A stretch of DNA of 64,000 nt from Rosellinia necatrix (lineage: Eukaryota; Ascomycota; Sordariomycetes; Xylariales; Xylariaceae): NCBI GenBank assembly GCA_021209875.1, contig JAGYVD010000002.1, positions 5,394,001 through 5,458,000 of the forward strand. The letters are read 5' to 3'. The stretch's first letter is position 1. Each line of letters opens with the position of its first letter. Below, one piece after another: positions 45,841 to 56,726 of the stretch. The position numbers and the translations under genes were made by a program. Below the pieces are notes generated by a model. That model saw nothing but the letters and a program-made list of their open reading frames with translations. It did not search any database and was not told where the DNA came from.

Positions 45841-46359
45841 GTATTAATACTACTACAGGGTCTCTGCCACACCCAGCCAGCCAGCCAGCCAGCCAGCCCT
45901 CATCCCGCGCCCTACCAAACGGCACGGGGGTCACCGTCTCACAGTGGTGCGTGAAATGTGTCAGCTGGTGGAGCTCAGCTGCGCCGTCCACGAGTGCCCT
46001 TAGTTAGGTAGGAAGGGGTGGAGACGCCTGATGATGATGGGGGGTACTTGTGTGTGTGTGTGAGAGAGATGAGGGGGGGGGGGCCCTTTACCAATATTTG
46101 GAAGAAAATAGGTGTCAGGACGAAGAGTGATGCTAGGTAACCTACACTACACTACGCCCGCTAATAATATCACGCGGCGCGCCGAGGCTTACGGTTGGTT
46201 GCCTAAGCAAGTAACTGGGTAGGTTAAATATGCAGGTGTGTACATTACCTGCATATTTAAGTTTTGGCTGGCTTACGGCGGAAAGGCCTCAAACAAGTCC
46301 TCAGCCACCTAGGTAGGCGGAGCGCTTCTCGTCGGTACGCGCCTTTCCGTACTAGCGCC

Positions 46360-46368
46360 ATCAGATAA
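46360..46368 (+). promoter_or_regulatory. ATCAGATAA: candidate iron-GATA site
   Basis: An exact match, 520 bp upstream of the SIT transporter start and 1.18 kb upstream of the ABC exporter start. Confidence 0.55.
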
Positions 46369-46510
46369 CTGAGTGCCCCCTGGTCGATCCCCCGGTCGAT
46401 CCGCTGTTTCGGTGCCATTTAACCCAACCTGGGAAATTGTTGGTACCTGATGTATCACACTGTACGCATATGGTACAGTTTACTGTGGGTGGAGTGCTAC
46501 GGTAGGCTAC

Positions 46511-46560
46511 ACTGTACTACACTGTACTACACTGTACTATACTGTACTATACTGTATTAC
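46511..46560. repeat. 10-bp tandem repeat, five units (ACTGTACTAC)
   Basis: There are five head-to-tail units of ACTGTACTAC/T, the first two identical. The array ends 52 bp before the inverted iron-GATA site at 46612. Confidence 0.85.
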
Positions 46561-46611
46561 ACCATTTGTAGCTATTGGGTGGTGTGCTTTTCCTACCCCC
46601 TAAAAATTATC

Positions 46612-46620
46612 TTATCTGAT
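46612..46620 (-). promoter_or_regulatory. ATCAGATAA (minus strand): candidate iron-GATA site
   Basis: The plus strand reads TTATCTGAT. It lies in the divergent transporter promoter region, inverted relative to the site at 46360. Confidence 0.55.
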
Positions 46621-47547
46621 CTGATGAATCTGCATGCCAAGCCCATCTATGTCGGCTCTCTGTTCGCCTCCTCCCACACCCAGCCTAGTGCCGTGGCTCT
46701 CATCTCCGTTATACCCTTCCCCCGTTTTCGGCGACAGGGTGTTGGGTAAAAAAAAAAAAAAATAATAATAATAATAATAATAACCATTAAAAAAAAAAGG
46801 AAGTTTCTCCCCATAGTTTCTGTCTTGGACCTCCAAGGTACTCTTTTGTACCTTGCGGAGCCGGCAAAATATGAGTTACATCAATGACAACAGACAGGTT
46901 TGAACCCTCCGCCTGCCCCATCCCCATTCCCCCATTCCGTCCATAACGATGTGCAGACCAGATGAGACTGGTGGAACTGGTGGACCGCACAACCAACCTG
47001 CCCCATAGTTCGACAATACATACACTACGTGTAATGTACTTGCATCCGTGTAGCATCGCACCACAAGGTCCCCCAATAATTACTTACTCAACCCGTGTCG
47101 AGACAATGGTATTTGTTCTGGTCAATCTAATCGGTCTAGCCCGCTCGCACTACATACCTACCTGGTAAAAGCTGTAGTACCGTACCGTACACAACGCCCG
47201 AAAAGGCCGCTCGACCACGGTCCACGGCATATGGTGGATAGGGATTAGCACGGGCCAAGGAAGATCCTATCGCTGCCGCCGGTGCGTGGTGGCTACCAGG
47301 CGCTTGCATCATGACGAGCTAGACAAGTTTTATGCAACTCTGGTTCCCTTTTGCCAAATGTTCACGTCTCCCCCGTTCCGTTCTTTCTCCCCTTCTCGAT
47401 CTTTTTTTTTTTTTTCGTCTTCTTTCCTTGCCACACGTCGCGGATGAGGAAATAAGAAGGTAGCCAGTCTAAGCGGCGGCAACATTCGTTCCATCTATAT
47501 AGGTGGGCAGCTCGTCCCGTCACACAGGGCAAGACAACCCCCGTACG

Positions 47548-50500
47548 ATGGCGTTGAACCCCGAACCGAGCAGCAATTCAAGTGGTACGGACGGCAAGGA
47601 GGCCAATGCCACGCCTTCGAGGGCATCAAGGGTACGTAATAGTAGTACAGAGTAAAGGAAACCCAGCCCCCGGCCTCAAGACTAACTCCCTTCAAGATCA
47701 TTGGTAGCATCTTCAGTTACTTCCACCTGCTCAATTACGCGGAGCCCACCACCCTCGACTATGCGCTGCTCGGCACTGGCGTCGTCTCGGCCATCGGGGC
47801 CGGGATACCGTTCCCTATTCTCGGGATCCTGTTCGGCGAGCTCGTGGACGAGCTGAACGGGGCCACGTGCGCGAACGAGGGAGACGGCGGCGGTTCGTCC
47901 CAGTCGCCCGAGGAGTACCTGGCCGCGATCAACCAGAAGATCCTGCTCGTCGTGGCCGCCGCGCTGGCCCAGTTCGCGCTGATCTATATCTACAGCGTCT
48001 GCTGGAACCTGTTCGGCGAGCGGCTCGCCCACCGGCTCCGCGAGAAGTACTTCCGCTCGCTGCTGCGGCAGGAGGTCTCCTTCTTCGACAAGCTGCCCGC
48101 CGGCGAGGTCTCGTCGCGGCTGAGCGCCGACATCAACACCATCAAGAACGGCACCTCCGAGAAGGTCGGCGTCTATCTCGGCGTCCTGTCCCTCTTCATC
48201 ACGTCGTACGTCGTCGCCTTCATCAAGGGCCCCAAGCTCGCCGGTATCCTTGTATCTCTTGTCCCAGCCTTTCTCATCATGACGTTCGGCGGCGGTCACT
48301 ACGTTGGGAAATACGCCACCCTTGCGTCAGAGCATATCGCTTCCGCCTCATCGATTGCCCTAGAGAGTCTGTCCAATGTTATGGTTGTCCACGCGTTCAG
48401 GGCGAACGATAGACTCGAGGCCAAGTTTGCCGCGAAGCTCAGCCAGGCTAAGAAGGAGGGCATTAAAAAGGCAACCGCAGTCGCCATCCAGTCCGGTCTT
48501 CTGTACTTCATCGCCTATGCTGCTTGTGGCCTCGCATACTGGCAGGGAAGTATCATCATCGCAGACGTCGCAGCGGGTCGGGCTGAAGGGGTATCTGTTG
48601 GGTCGATTTACACTATCATATTCATCCTTGTCGACGGTAAGGGCCCTGGCGTGTAGATAATGCACCTGTGCTAATTAGTGCACAGCTTCTATCGTGATTA
48701 GTCAGGTTTCGCCTTACTTACAGATATTCAGCTCTGCAGCGGCAGTCTTGGGTAAGTTGAAGACAGATATAGACCGTGAGTCGAAGATCGATGGTACAAT
48801 CGGGGATTCGGCGCATCCACCCGAGGTATTCGAGGGTGACATCCGGATGGAGAACGTGGCGTTCACGTATCCTTCCAGACCCGACGTCCCCGTCATCCAA
48901 GATGTCTCTCTGCAATTCCCAGCCGGGAAAACGACAGCAATCGTGGGGTTGTCTGGTAGTGGAAAGTCCACCGTCGCTGGCCTGCTGACTCGATTATATG
49001 ACACTGACGATGGAAACCTGTTCCTGGATGGGCGCAATATACGGGATATTAACGTGCGTCAATTGAGGAGCTATATCGGCCTCGTGCAACAAGACCCAAT
49101 GTTGTTAAATCGTTCAGTCCTCGAAAATATTGCTCTCGGGTTGGTCAACTCATCTCGCCCGGAACACGCAGCTTTTCAGCCTATTGTACTAGGTAATCAG
49201 TTATCGCAGGTTGCTGAAGCTGTACGTGGCGGTCAGGATATTCTTACGGCGGCTGCGGCCTACGGCGAGGATATGGTGGAGATCGCCCGGATGATTTTGC
49301 ATGCCGCGGATTTGGCCGATGCGGGTGCCTTCCTAGGCAATCTCGAATTCGGATTGGGTACTACCGTCGGGCCGAATGGTGAACTACTCAGTGGTGGCCA
49401 AAAGCAGAGAGTGGCTCTCGCTAGAGCGGTGGTGAAAAATCCGAGAATCTTAGTACTGGATGAGGCGACTTCGTCGCTCGACTCAGCAAGCGAGCAGCGG
49501 ATTCAGACTGCTATCGAGCAGGCGTCAGTCGGGAGAACTGTGATATCCATTGCCCACCGACTCGCCACGGTGAAGAATGCGGATAAAATTGTCGTTATGC
49601 GCAACGGCAGGGTCATCGAGCAAGGCACTCACAGTGATCTCATGGCTAAGGATGCTGACTACGCCGCTCTGGTAAGGCTGCAGAACATGGGATCCGAATC
49701 TTCGAGTATCAGCACCGCACAGGGAAGCAAGACATCAGTCGACCTGCAGGGGAAGTCAGATTCCATTCTCGATTCCGATCTGGGAGAAATCGCGGATGGG
49801 ATCGAATCTAGCAAGCACGAGGCGGAAGGCAAGGATCCGGAGAAGGAGGAACCTACTCCATCAGTCTGGTCGACCATGAAAAGGATGGGGTCACTTACGC
49901 GACCTCATCTGCTGTGGCTATTTATTGCCTTCTTCGGATCACTAATAGTCGGTGGCACATACCTCGGTTCGGCACTGATCTTCGGTAACACGATTGGAGC
50001 CCTGAGCCCTTGCAATACGGAGCAAATGATTAGAGCGGCGGGTAGCTTTTTCGGTCTGCTTTACTTCGTCCTTGCCATTGTCGAGTTCTTTGCCAACGGA
50101 ACTAGTTGGTCAGTCTTCGGTCTGGTGGCTGAGAAGGTACTGTACGTTGTCAGAGTGCTGTCGTTCCGCTCCCTGTTCGAGCAAGATCTCCAATGGCATC
50201 AGTCCGAGAACCGAACACCATCGTCGCTACTCTCGTTTATCACAAGCGACACGGCCGCCATCGGAGGCTTGACGGGATCCATCATCGGAACCATGTTCTC
50301 TATATTCGTCAACTTCCTAGGCGCCATCATCCTGTCGCATATCGTCGCGTGGAAGATTGCGGTCGTCTGTCTCGCCGTCGTACCCGTTATGCTGGGCGCC
50401 GGGTTCATGAAATTATGGATCGTTGCCCGATTTGACGAAAAACACGGGAAAGCCTTTGAGAAGTCAGTCGGTATATCCGTTGAGGCCGTCAACTCCATCA

Positions 50501-51666
50501 AGACGGTCGCGGCGCTTTCCTTGGAGCAAGAGATCTTGGGGACGTATCGACGCTCGCTCGAAGTGCCCCGCAAGGAAGTGACGCGGTCTATCCTCTGGTC
50601 CAACGGCTTCCTCGCACTGTCCATGAGCATCTCGAATCTCCTCTACGCACTCATATATTGGTGGGGGTCAAAGCAAATCGTTTCAGGGATGTATACACAG
50701 GCGCAGTTCTTCATCGTGTTGATCTCACTTCTCGTAAGCGCTCAGCTCTGGGGGCAACTTTTTACTCTTGCGCCAGAAATCACGCGCGCCGGCCGGGCCG
50801 TAGGGCGTATCTGTGATCTCATCGATCTAGGGTCATCAGATGGGACAGACAAGGGTCTCCGAGACAACGATCCCGAAGCCATGGTCGAATCGAGGACGCC
50901 GGTCTCGGCTCCAGGGCAAGGGCTCGCGGTCAAGTTTAAACAAGTCAAGTTCTCTTACCCGGCCCGGCCCAACCGCCAAGTCCTGAAGGGCCTTGACATC
51001 GACATCGCACCGGGCCAATTCTGCGCGCTCGTCGGGCCCAGCGGCGCGGGCAAGTCCACCATCATCTCGCTGCTCGAGCGCATGTACAGCATCGAGTCCG
51101 GCGCCATCGAGGTCGGCGGGTTCAACATCAGCTCCAGGAGAGACGCGCTGTTCCGGGACGACATCGGGCTCGTGCCGCAGGACAGCGTGCTGTTCGACGG
51201 CAGCGTGCGCTTCAACGTGGCGCTCGGGGCGCGGCCGGGCGCGGAGCCGACCGACGCCGAGATCGAGGAGGCCTGCAAGCTCGCCAACATCCACGAGACG
51301 ATCGTCGCGCTCCCCGACGGCTACGACACGCAGTGCGGGAACAACGGCGGGCAGCTGTCGGGCGGGCAGCGGCAGCGGCTGTCGATCGCGCGGGCGCTCG
51401 TGCGGCGGCCGCGGCTGCTGCTGCTCGACGAGTCGACGAGCGCGCTCGACGCCGAGTCGGAGAGGCTGCTGCAGGACGGGCTCGAGAAGGCGACGCGCGG
51501 CATCACGGTGGTGGCCATCGCCCACCGCCTGCACACGATCCGCCGCGCCGACGTGATCTTCATGGTCGAGGACGGCCGGTGCGTGGAGAAGGGGTCACAC
51601 GAGGAGCTCATGGTGCGCAGCGAGGGCTACCGGGTGAACGTCCTCCACCAGACTCTGGATGGATAA
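47548..51666 (+). CDS. Full-length ABC exporter, MDR type (ABCB); SitT-like candidate
   Basis: This is a TMD-NBD-TMD-NBD membrane exporter of about 1,334 aa. The three exons are 47548-47631, 47697-48636 and 48686-51666. NBD1 has Walker A GLSGSGKST, signature LLSGGQKQRVALARA and Walker B ILVLDEATSSLD with an AHRLATVKNADKI H-loop. NBD2 has GPSGAGKST, QLSGGQRQRLSIARA, LLLLDESTSALD and VVAIAHRLHTIRRADVIF. All catalytic Glu and His positions are intact, so both sites look active. The 3' third (from about 50900) is markedly more G/C-rich at third positions than the rest. In Aspergillus fumigatus an MDR-type exporter (SitT) and a MirD-type SIT gene lie beside sidF/sidH/sidD. The same grouping here suggests siderophore or breakdown-product export. 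General drug efflux is the alternative. Confidence 0.88.
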
Positions 51667-54480
51667 AAACCAACAAACCAACTCTACCTCTAACTAGCCT
51701 CAGGGAGATGAGGTGGGGGGAGGGGGGGTAGGGGATAGGATGTAGTTAGAACGAATTAGAAAATGGACTGGCGCCGGGCCCGGGGCTCACTCTCTTTGCC
51801 CCTTCCCCCGCCCCGCCCCCAATCACCAATGGCCGGTCGGGGGGGGGAAAAGCGATTACTATCTATCTAGGTACGGCCGGGGGGAGGCGGGATTTGGTTG
51901 TGGAGAAAACTGCATATTCTGGTGTTGTTCCTTTTTTTTTTTTTTCTTTCCTTCTAGTTTTATCATGACCGGGGGAACGGCTGACAGATGGCTTAGACAA
52001 AGAGTACTAATAACATAATGAACCATTCCTTGACAGACCGTTCGTGTGTGTGCCCTGCCCCAGGATTCGCCAACCCCAGGATTCACCCGCGAAACGAGGC
52101 GCAACCGGTGAATAGTCAGTTAGTTAGTTGGGTATGTAAAGTTGCGGAGGGCATATTGCGGGGGAGTTGAAAGTTTGGTTGCGGGGATGAAAAGTTGGGG
52201 AAAAAGGTTTGGAGACGATGATTCCTTCCGTTGCTCCTAGTCGAACTAGCCCAGGGCGGACTCCAGAACAGCTTCGTAGGCCAATCACAGCCGCCCGACG
52301 GTCCATTGCGCCGAGAGGACTTTGAAGCTGACCATGTGGCAAGGGGCTGTTCTCCTAGTGTACACTACACCCTACACTAACTCCCCTAACGATGTACACT
52401 ATTCTACACTACGCTAGATAGCCGAGGACCCAGGTTTGCCAGGCAGACAACCCCCCAACAGAGCAGTCCGGGCGACGCCCCCCCAGACAACGGTCCATGG
52501 TCCATGGTTCATGGTTCATGGTTCAGCAGACGCCGTGGTGATTCGTCGATTCCCCAGACTCGGGGGAGTCGAGTAGAGCTCGCCTGGACCTACCCTTGTC
52601 AGACGGGGGGGAGGTGGGTGGCATCGACCCTCCCTCCCCCCCATTCAATGCAATTCAATTCAATGCAGTCCCACGGCGTCCTATAACTATCTGGGTTAGC
52701 GAGCTAGCGTAAGTTGGCCTAAACGATAAACGAACAAGCGCCAAAGGCGTGCCGAAAGCCTTTGAGCTGCGACTGTCTGTTATCTGGTCCCCGTTCTAGA
52801 TCTCCTTCGTCCAACAATGGTCCAACAACGTCTTCCGTTCTACCGAGCGCGACGAGACGGATGGGTTCGTTGTCGCAAGCCACTATACGCTAACTTCCCC
52901 CATAGTTAATTTATAGTGTAATTCATCCTAGCGCTAGTTATGCCATTGCCCTGTCCCCTTTTTTTGCTTTCTTTCCTAATGTAGACATTTCTTGACGTTG
53001 AAGGAACAGAATACTTGATACTTGTAGAACAGACGGACAGACGCGAGGCCGGGCAATTCCCAGGGGCCGGGTCCGAAAGCACCCCACCATCCACAATGAC
53101 GCTTACACGACACTACACTACTGACGGTCTCCCCCTCGTCGCACTGGTGCTGGTGCTCGTGCTGATGCTCGTGCTGGTGCTCGTGCTGGTGGGTCGACTT
53201 CTTTCGGTCTGGTCTTGTGTTTGTCTTGTCACCCACGTTTCGTGCCACGGCATACGGCATACCCTAAACAGCGGCGAGGTCACCCTACGTCACAAGCACC
53301 GTCCGTGCATGACATCGTATCATGGATATGGCATGTTCAGTTCGCCTATTATACGGGCCGGCCATATGAATTGGCGATACGGCCTTGTGGCGTCTCCCAT
53401 ATACTTGCTACGTGCTAGACGTGCCAGTATAGTAAGTCAATTAATCGCCCATATACACATGGTCAATCCATGGTCGATCGATGGCTTTCAATTCGACCGT
53501 TGCTTCAGCTGCTGCTGCATGACGGACCGAACTATCAAGACAAAATGCGGATGCGAATGCAGGCGTAAATAATGCCCATGGAACTTCTATACATGAGCCC
53601 ATGCATATGCCAACGGATGCAAATATACACAACATACATACATACATACACACACACACATATATATACACACATACATACATACACGTATCATGCTGGC
53701 TGGGGAAAGAAACAACAAATCGGGGAAAAGGCAAGGGTTCTCCAGGGATTGCAATCCAGTGGCTGAAACCGACCGCAACTAGAACCTGGTACCTAACCTA
53801 GTCGACCACTTCCTACCTATCAGAATAGTCTATCCCATTCACGGTACACTAATTCCAGAGTATCTAGCGTGGTGAGATGGACAGGAGGTAAAGAGCGAGG
53901 CCCTGCGGCGCGTGGCGTGGCGGCGCGAGTTATCCCCAGACTATCAAACATGGTCATGGTCATCGTCATCTGGCCTGCCTGTTAAGCCGTTTGCCCAACC
54001 CCGATCCAAGAGCCCCGATTTATGGCCCCGATCATATCACCGCTACCCAGAATTTGAATACTGGGCCATGATTCAACAGTAACACAACGCTGTGCGTGCG
54101 TGAGGGGTAGTTCGTTAGTTGATGTTAGTCGGTTCTTCGCCACGGCTGGCTGGTTGGCTGGCTGGTTGGCTGGCTGGCCGGCTGGCTGGCTCCCTCCACA
54201 CTACTCTCTACTCCCCTGGCGCGCCTCCAGTTACATGGCATCGCCCCTCTCCGATGAGCAGCCGCGTGGGTATGTAATGATGGCAAGATACCCTCTCGTC
54301 GAGTATATATAGACCTCGCACGACCACGAACAAATGGTAAATATTCTCTAGCACCACAAACTCAACCAGCCTCCTTACAACAAGATACCCCCGTTCCTCT
54401 CTACAGGAATTTGCTCTTATTCTTCCCTCTCTTCATTCCTCTCCCACACAAACTTCAAACTCTTCCCAAATTCAAACATC
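51667..54480. other. Intergenic with microsatellites, no gene seen
   Basis: This 2.8-kb stretch holds G-runs near 51715, a T-run at 51931-51945, a GTGCTGGTGCTC 12-bp array at about 53146-53192, (CATA)n/(CA)n at about 53630-53680 and a (GGCT)n array at about 54146-54193. The open frame at 53015-53572 is produced by the GTGCTG repeat and shows no domain. A TATA-like TATATATAG lies at 54303-54311, about 170 bp before the next start codon. Confidence 0.55.
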
Positions 54481-55832
54481 ATGTCTCAAATCCCAACAGA
54501 ACAATGGGCCCAGGTCCTAGAGCAGAGGGGTGGCAGTACGTCTCCCTTCCTCCCCATCCACAAACAAGCTTTCGCAGGAGGAGCGCATTGCATATGCTAA
54601 TGTTGTCGCTTAGACGTCGTGCACAAGAAGATCCCTGTGCCCACGCCCGGCCCGGACGAGGTCCTCATCAACGTGAAGTACTCAGGTGTCTGCCACACGG
54701 ACCTGCACGCCGTGAAGGGCGACTGGCCGATCCCGACCAAGCTACCTCTCGTCGGCGGCCACGAGGGCGCCGGCATCGTCGTCGCCCGCGGTGAGCTCGT
54801 CAAGGACGTCCAGATCGGCGACTACGCCGGCATCAAGTGGCTGAACGGGTCGTGCATGAGCTGCTCCTTCTGCCGGACATCTGCCGAGGTACGTCGGTCC
54901 CATATACGTCACAAGGGGGGAGGGGGAGGGGGGGGGAGGAAGATAAAAGGGGTGCATGATAAGGACTGAAGGAGCACGATATACTGACAAATATGATGTA
55001 TTTAGCCTCTCTGCCCCACACCCGATCTCTCGGGCTATACGGTCGACGGTAGCTTCCAGCAGTACGCGGTGGCCAAGGCGGCGCACGTAGCGAGGATACC
55101 GAAGGAGTGCGACCTAGAGGCGATTGCGCCGATCCTGTGCGCGGGGCTGACGGTGTACAAGGGCCTGAAGGAGTCCGGTGCGCGGCCGGGCGAGTTCGTA
55201 GCCGTGGTGGGCGCCGGCGGCGGGCTGGGCAGTATGGCACTGCAGTACGCGCGCGCCATGGGCCTGCACACCATCGCCATCGACGGGGGCCCGGAGAAGG
55301 GCGACATGTGCCGCGCCCTCGGCGCCGAGGCCTACGTCGACTTCACCACCAGCAAGAACATCGTCGAGGACGTCAAGAAGGCCACCCCCGAGGGCTACGG
55401 CCCCCACGCCGTCCTCCTGCTCGCCGTCACCGAGAAGCCCTTCCAGCAGGCCAGTGAATACGTCCGCCCCCAGGGCACCATCGTCTGCGTCGGCCTGCCG
55501 GCTAACGCGTACCTGCGCGCTCCCGTCTTCGATACCGTCACTCGGTATGTCGGATCCCCTCTCTTTCCCTCCCCTCCCTTTTATCATTCTCTCTCAGCCA
55601 CCTCACCTACAGTCGTAGCACCACTTACTAATGACCGGAAAATAGCATGATCAACATCAAGGGCAGTTACGTTGGCAACCGCCAAGACACAGCCGAGGCC
55701 ATCGACTTCTTCCGCAGGGGCCTCATCAAGGCTCCCTACAAGGTCATTGGCCTCAGCAAGCTACAGGACGTGTTCGACCTGATGGAACAGGGCAAAATCG
55801 CCGGACGATATGTCGTTGATACCAGCAAATAA
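54481..55832 (+). CDS. Zinc-containing alcohol dehydrogenase (ADH1-like)
   Basis: This is a cytosolic medium-chain NAD(H)-dependent alcohol dehydrogenase that interconverts ethanol or similar primary alcohols and aldehydes. The four exons, 54481-54535, 54614-54888, 55006-55544 and 55646-55832, give 351 aa, the normal family length. Catalytic zinc ligands are seen in [19 protein letters not shown] and [12 protein letters not shown]. The four structural-zinc cysteines are in [18 protein letters not shown], which is completed only after intron 2 is removed. The coenzyme motif is [18 protein letters not shown], and an Asp after the second strand (IAIDGG) favours NAD over NADP. A GC-rich coding third position contrasts with the AT-rich flanks. 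The gene stands alone. Confidence 0.92.
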
Positions 55833-56726
55833 ACAAAGGGCGTCTGTATTCCTAGTGTAGTTCACGCCCCAACCGCCCCAAAGGAGAAGGAAGGGGTTTA
55901 GCCATTGTTTGTCATACTTGTCAAAAAGAAAATGTAGACAAATAGAAAATTATGATATGAATTAGTATGTTCTCGCGTTATTAGCTATTGGCGATGAGCT
56001 TGAAATATTTATGAAATTAATCACTAAACCCCTCTTCATGCACCCATCGTTTTCACACTATGAAGCGTCTTTGCACTATAAATACATTGTGGCAGTCGAC
56101 GAATGAAAACCCCCAGCATACACATACACAGCCGCCATACACAGCCGCCATCCACCAATCCGGCAACCACAATACCAATATTGATACCCCCCCCGCATTA
56201 CACCGGCCATGTATTCGAGCCACAATGCAGCTAAAGCCCAGTGCCGTGCGCCTATGATTCGCGCCGCGGGTGCACCTAAAACCTCATGCAGCGGTATCGT
56301 ACGAAACGGGGGAAATGACACGCGTTGGAATCTCCATCGGATGGGCCAACTCTGCATATGATTTCCCCCAGCTAATCTAAGGGCATAACAAGACAACAAA
56401 GCCACATGAGACGCCGTATCTTTGGCGTGAGATGACAATATGTTTTTTACGTAGTGGAGCGGACTGTGGTGGCATCAGCTGAACAATATTATGTGCATGT
56501 GTTGTCAACTCCGCATTTCCTCAACGAGTAAGGCTTGCCTCCACCTAACCATCATTTAAGAAAACGAGATCATGTTGAACACGTGTTGGTCTTGCGGGTT
56601 TGACGACGATAATCCCCTTCTTCTGGGTTGTAGGGCGGGCTCTCATCCTCCTTGTCACTTCTCTCAATCAAGGTTTGAACTCTACAATTGGCATTCTTCA
56701 ATTGTCGAAATAGTTCAATCGCGAAC
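55833..56726. other. Intergenic, no gene seen
   Basis: These 0.9 kb hold the ADH 3' flank and the promoter of the ankyrin-CorA gene. Two adjacent copies of CATACACAGCCGCCAT lie at 56125-56155. An in-frame ATG at 56688 precedes the start chosen for the next gene. Confidence 0.5.

Larger units (their letters stand above)
45841..47547. promoter_or_regulatory. Divergent promoter region of the SIT and ABC transporter genes
   Basis: This 1.7-kb region is shared by both transporter genes. It contains (CAGC)n at about 45877-45898, (GT)n and G-runs at 46050-46083, an ATCAGATAA at 46360 and its inverted copy at 46612, a 10-bp tandem array at 46511-46560, A-runs with (AAT)n at 46748-46800, and a T-run at 47402-47415. 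No gene is seen. Confidence 0.55.

Noticed and set aside
53015..53572. 185-codon plus-strand frame with a Leu/Val-rich stretch resembling a membrane helix
   Set aside because: The hydrophobic stretch is encoded by a GTGCTGGTGCTC tandem repeat, and nothing else in it looks conserved.
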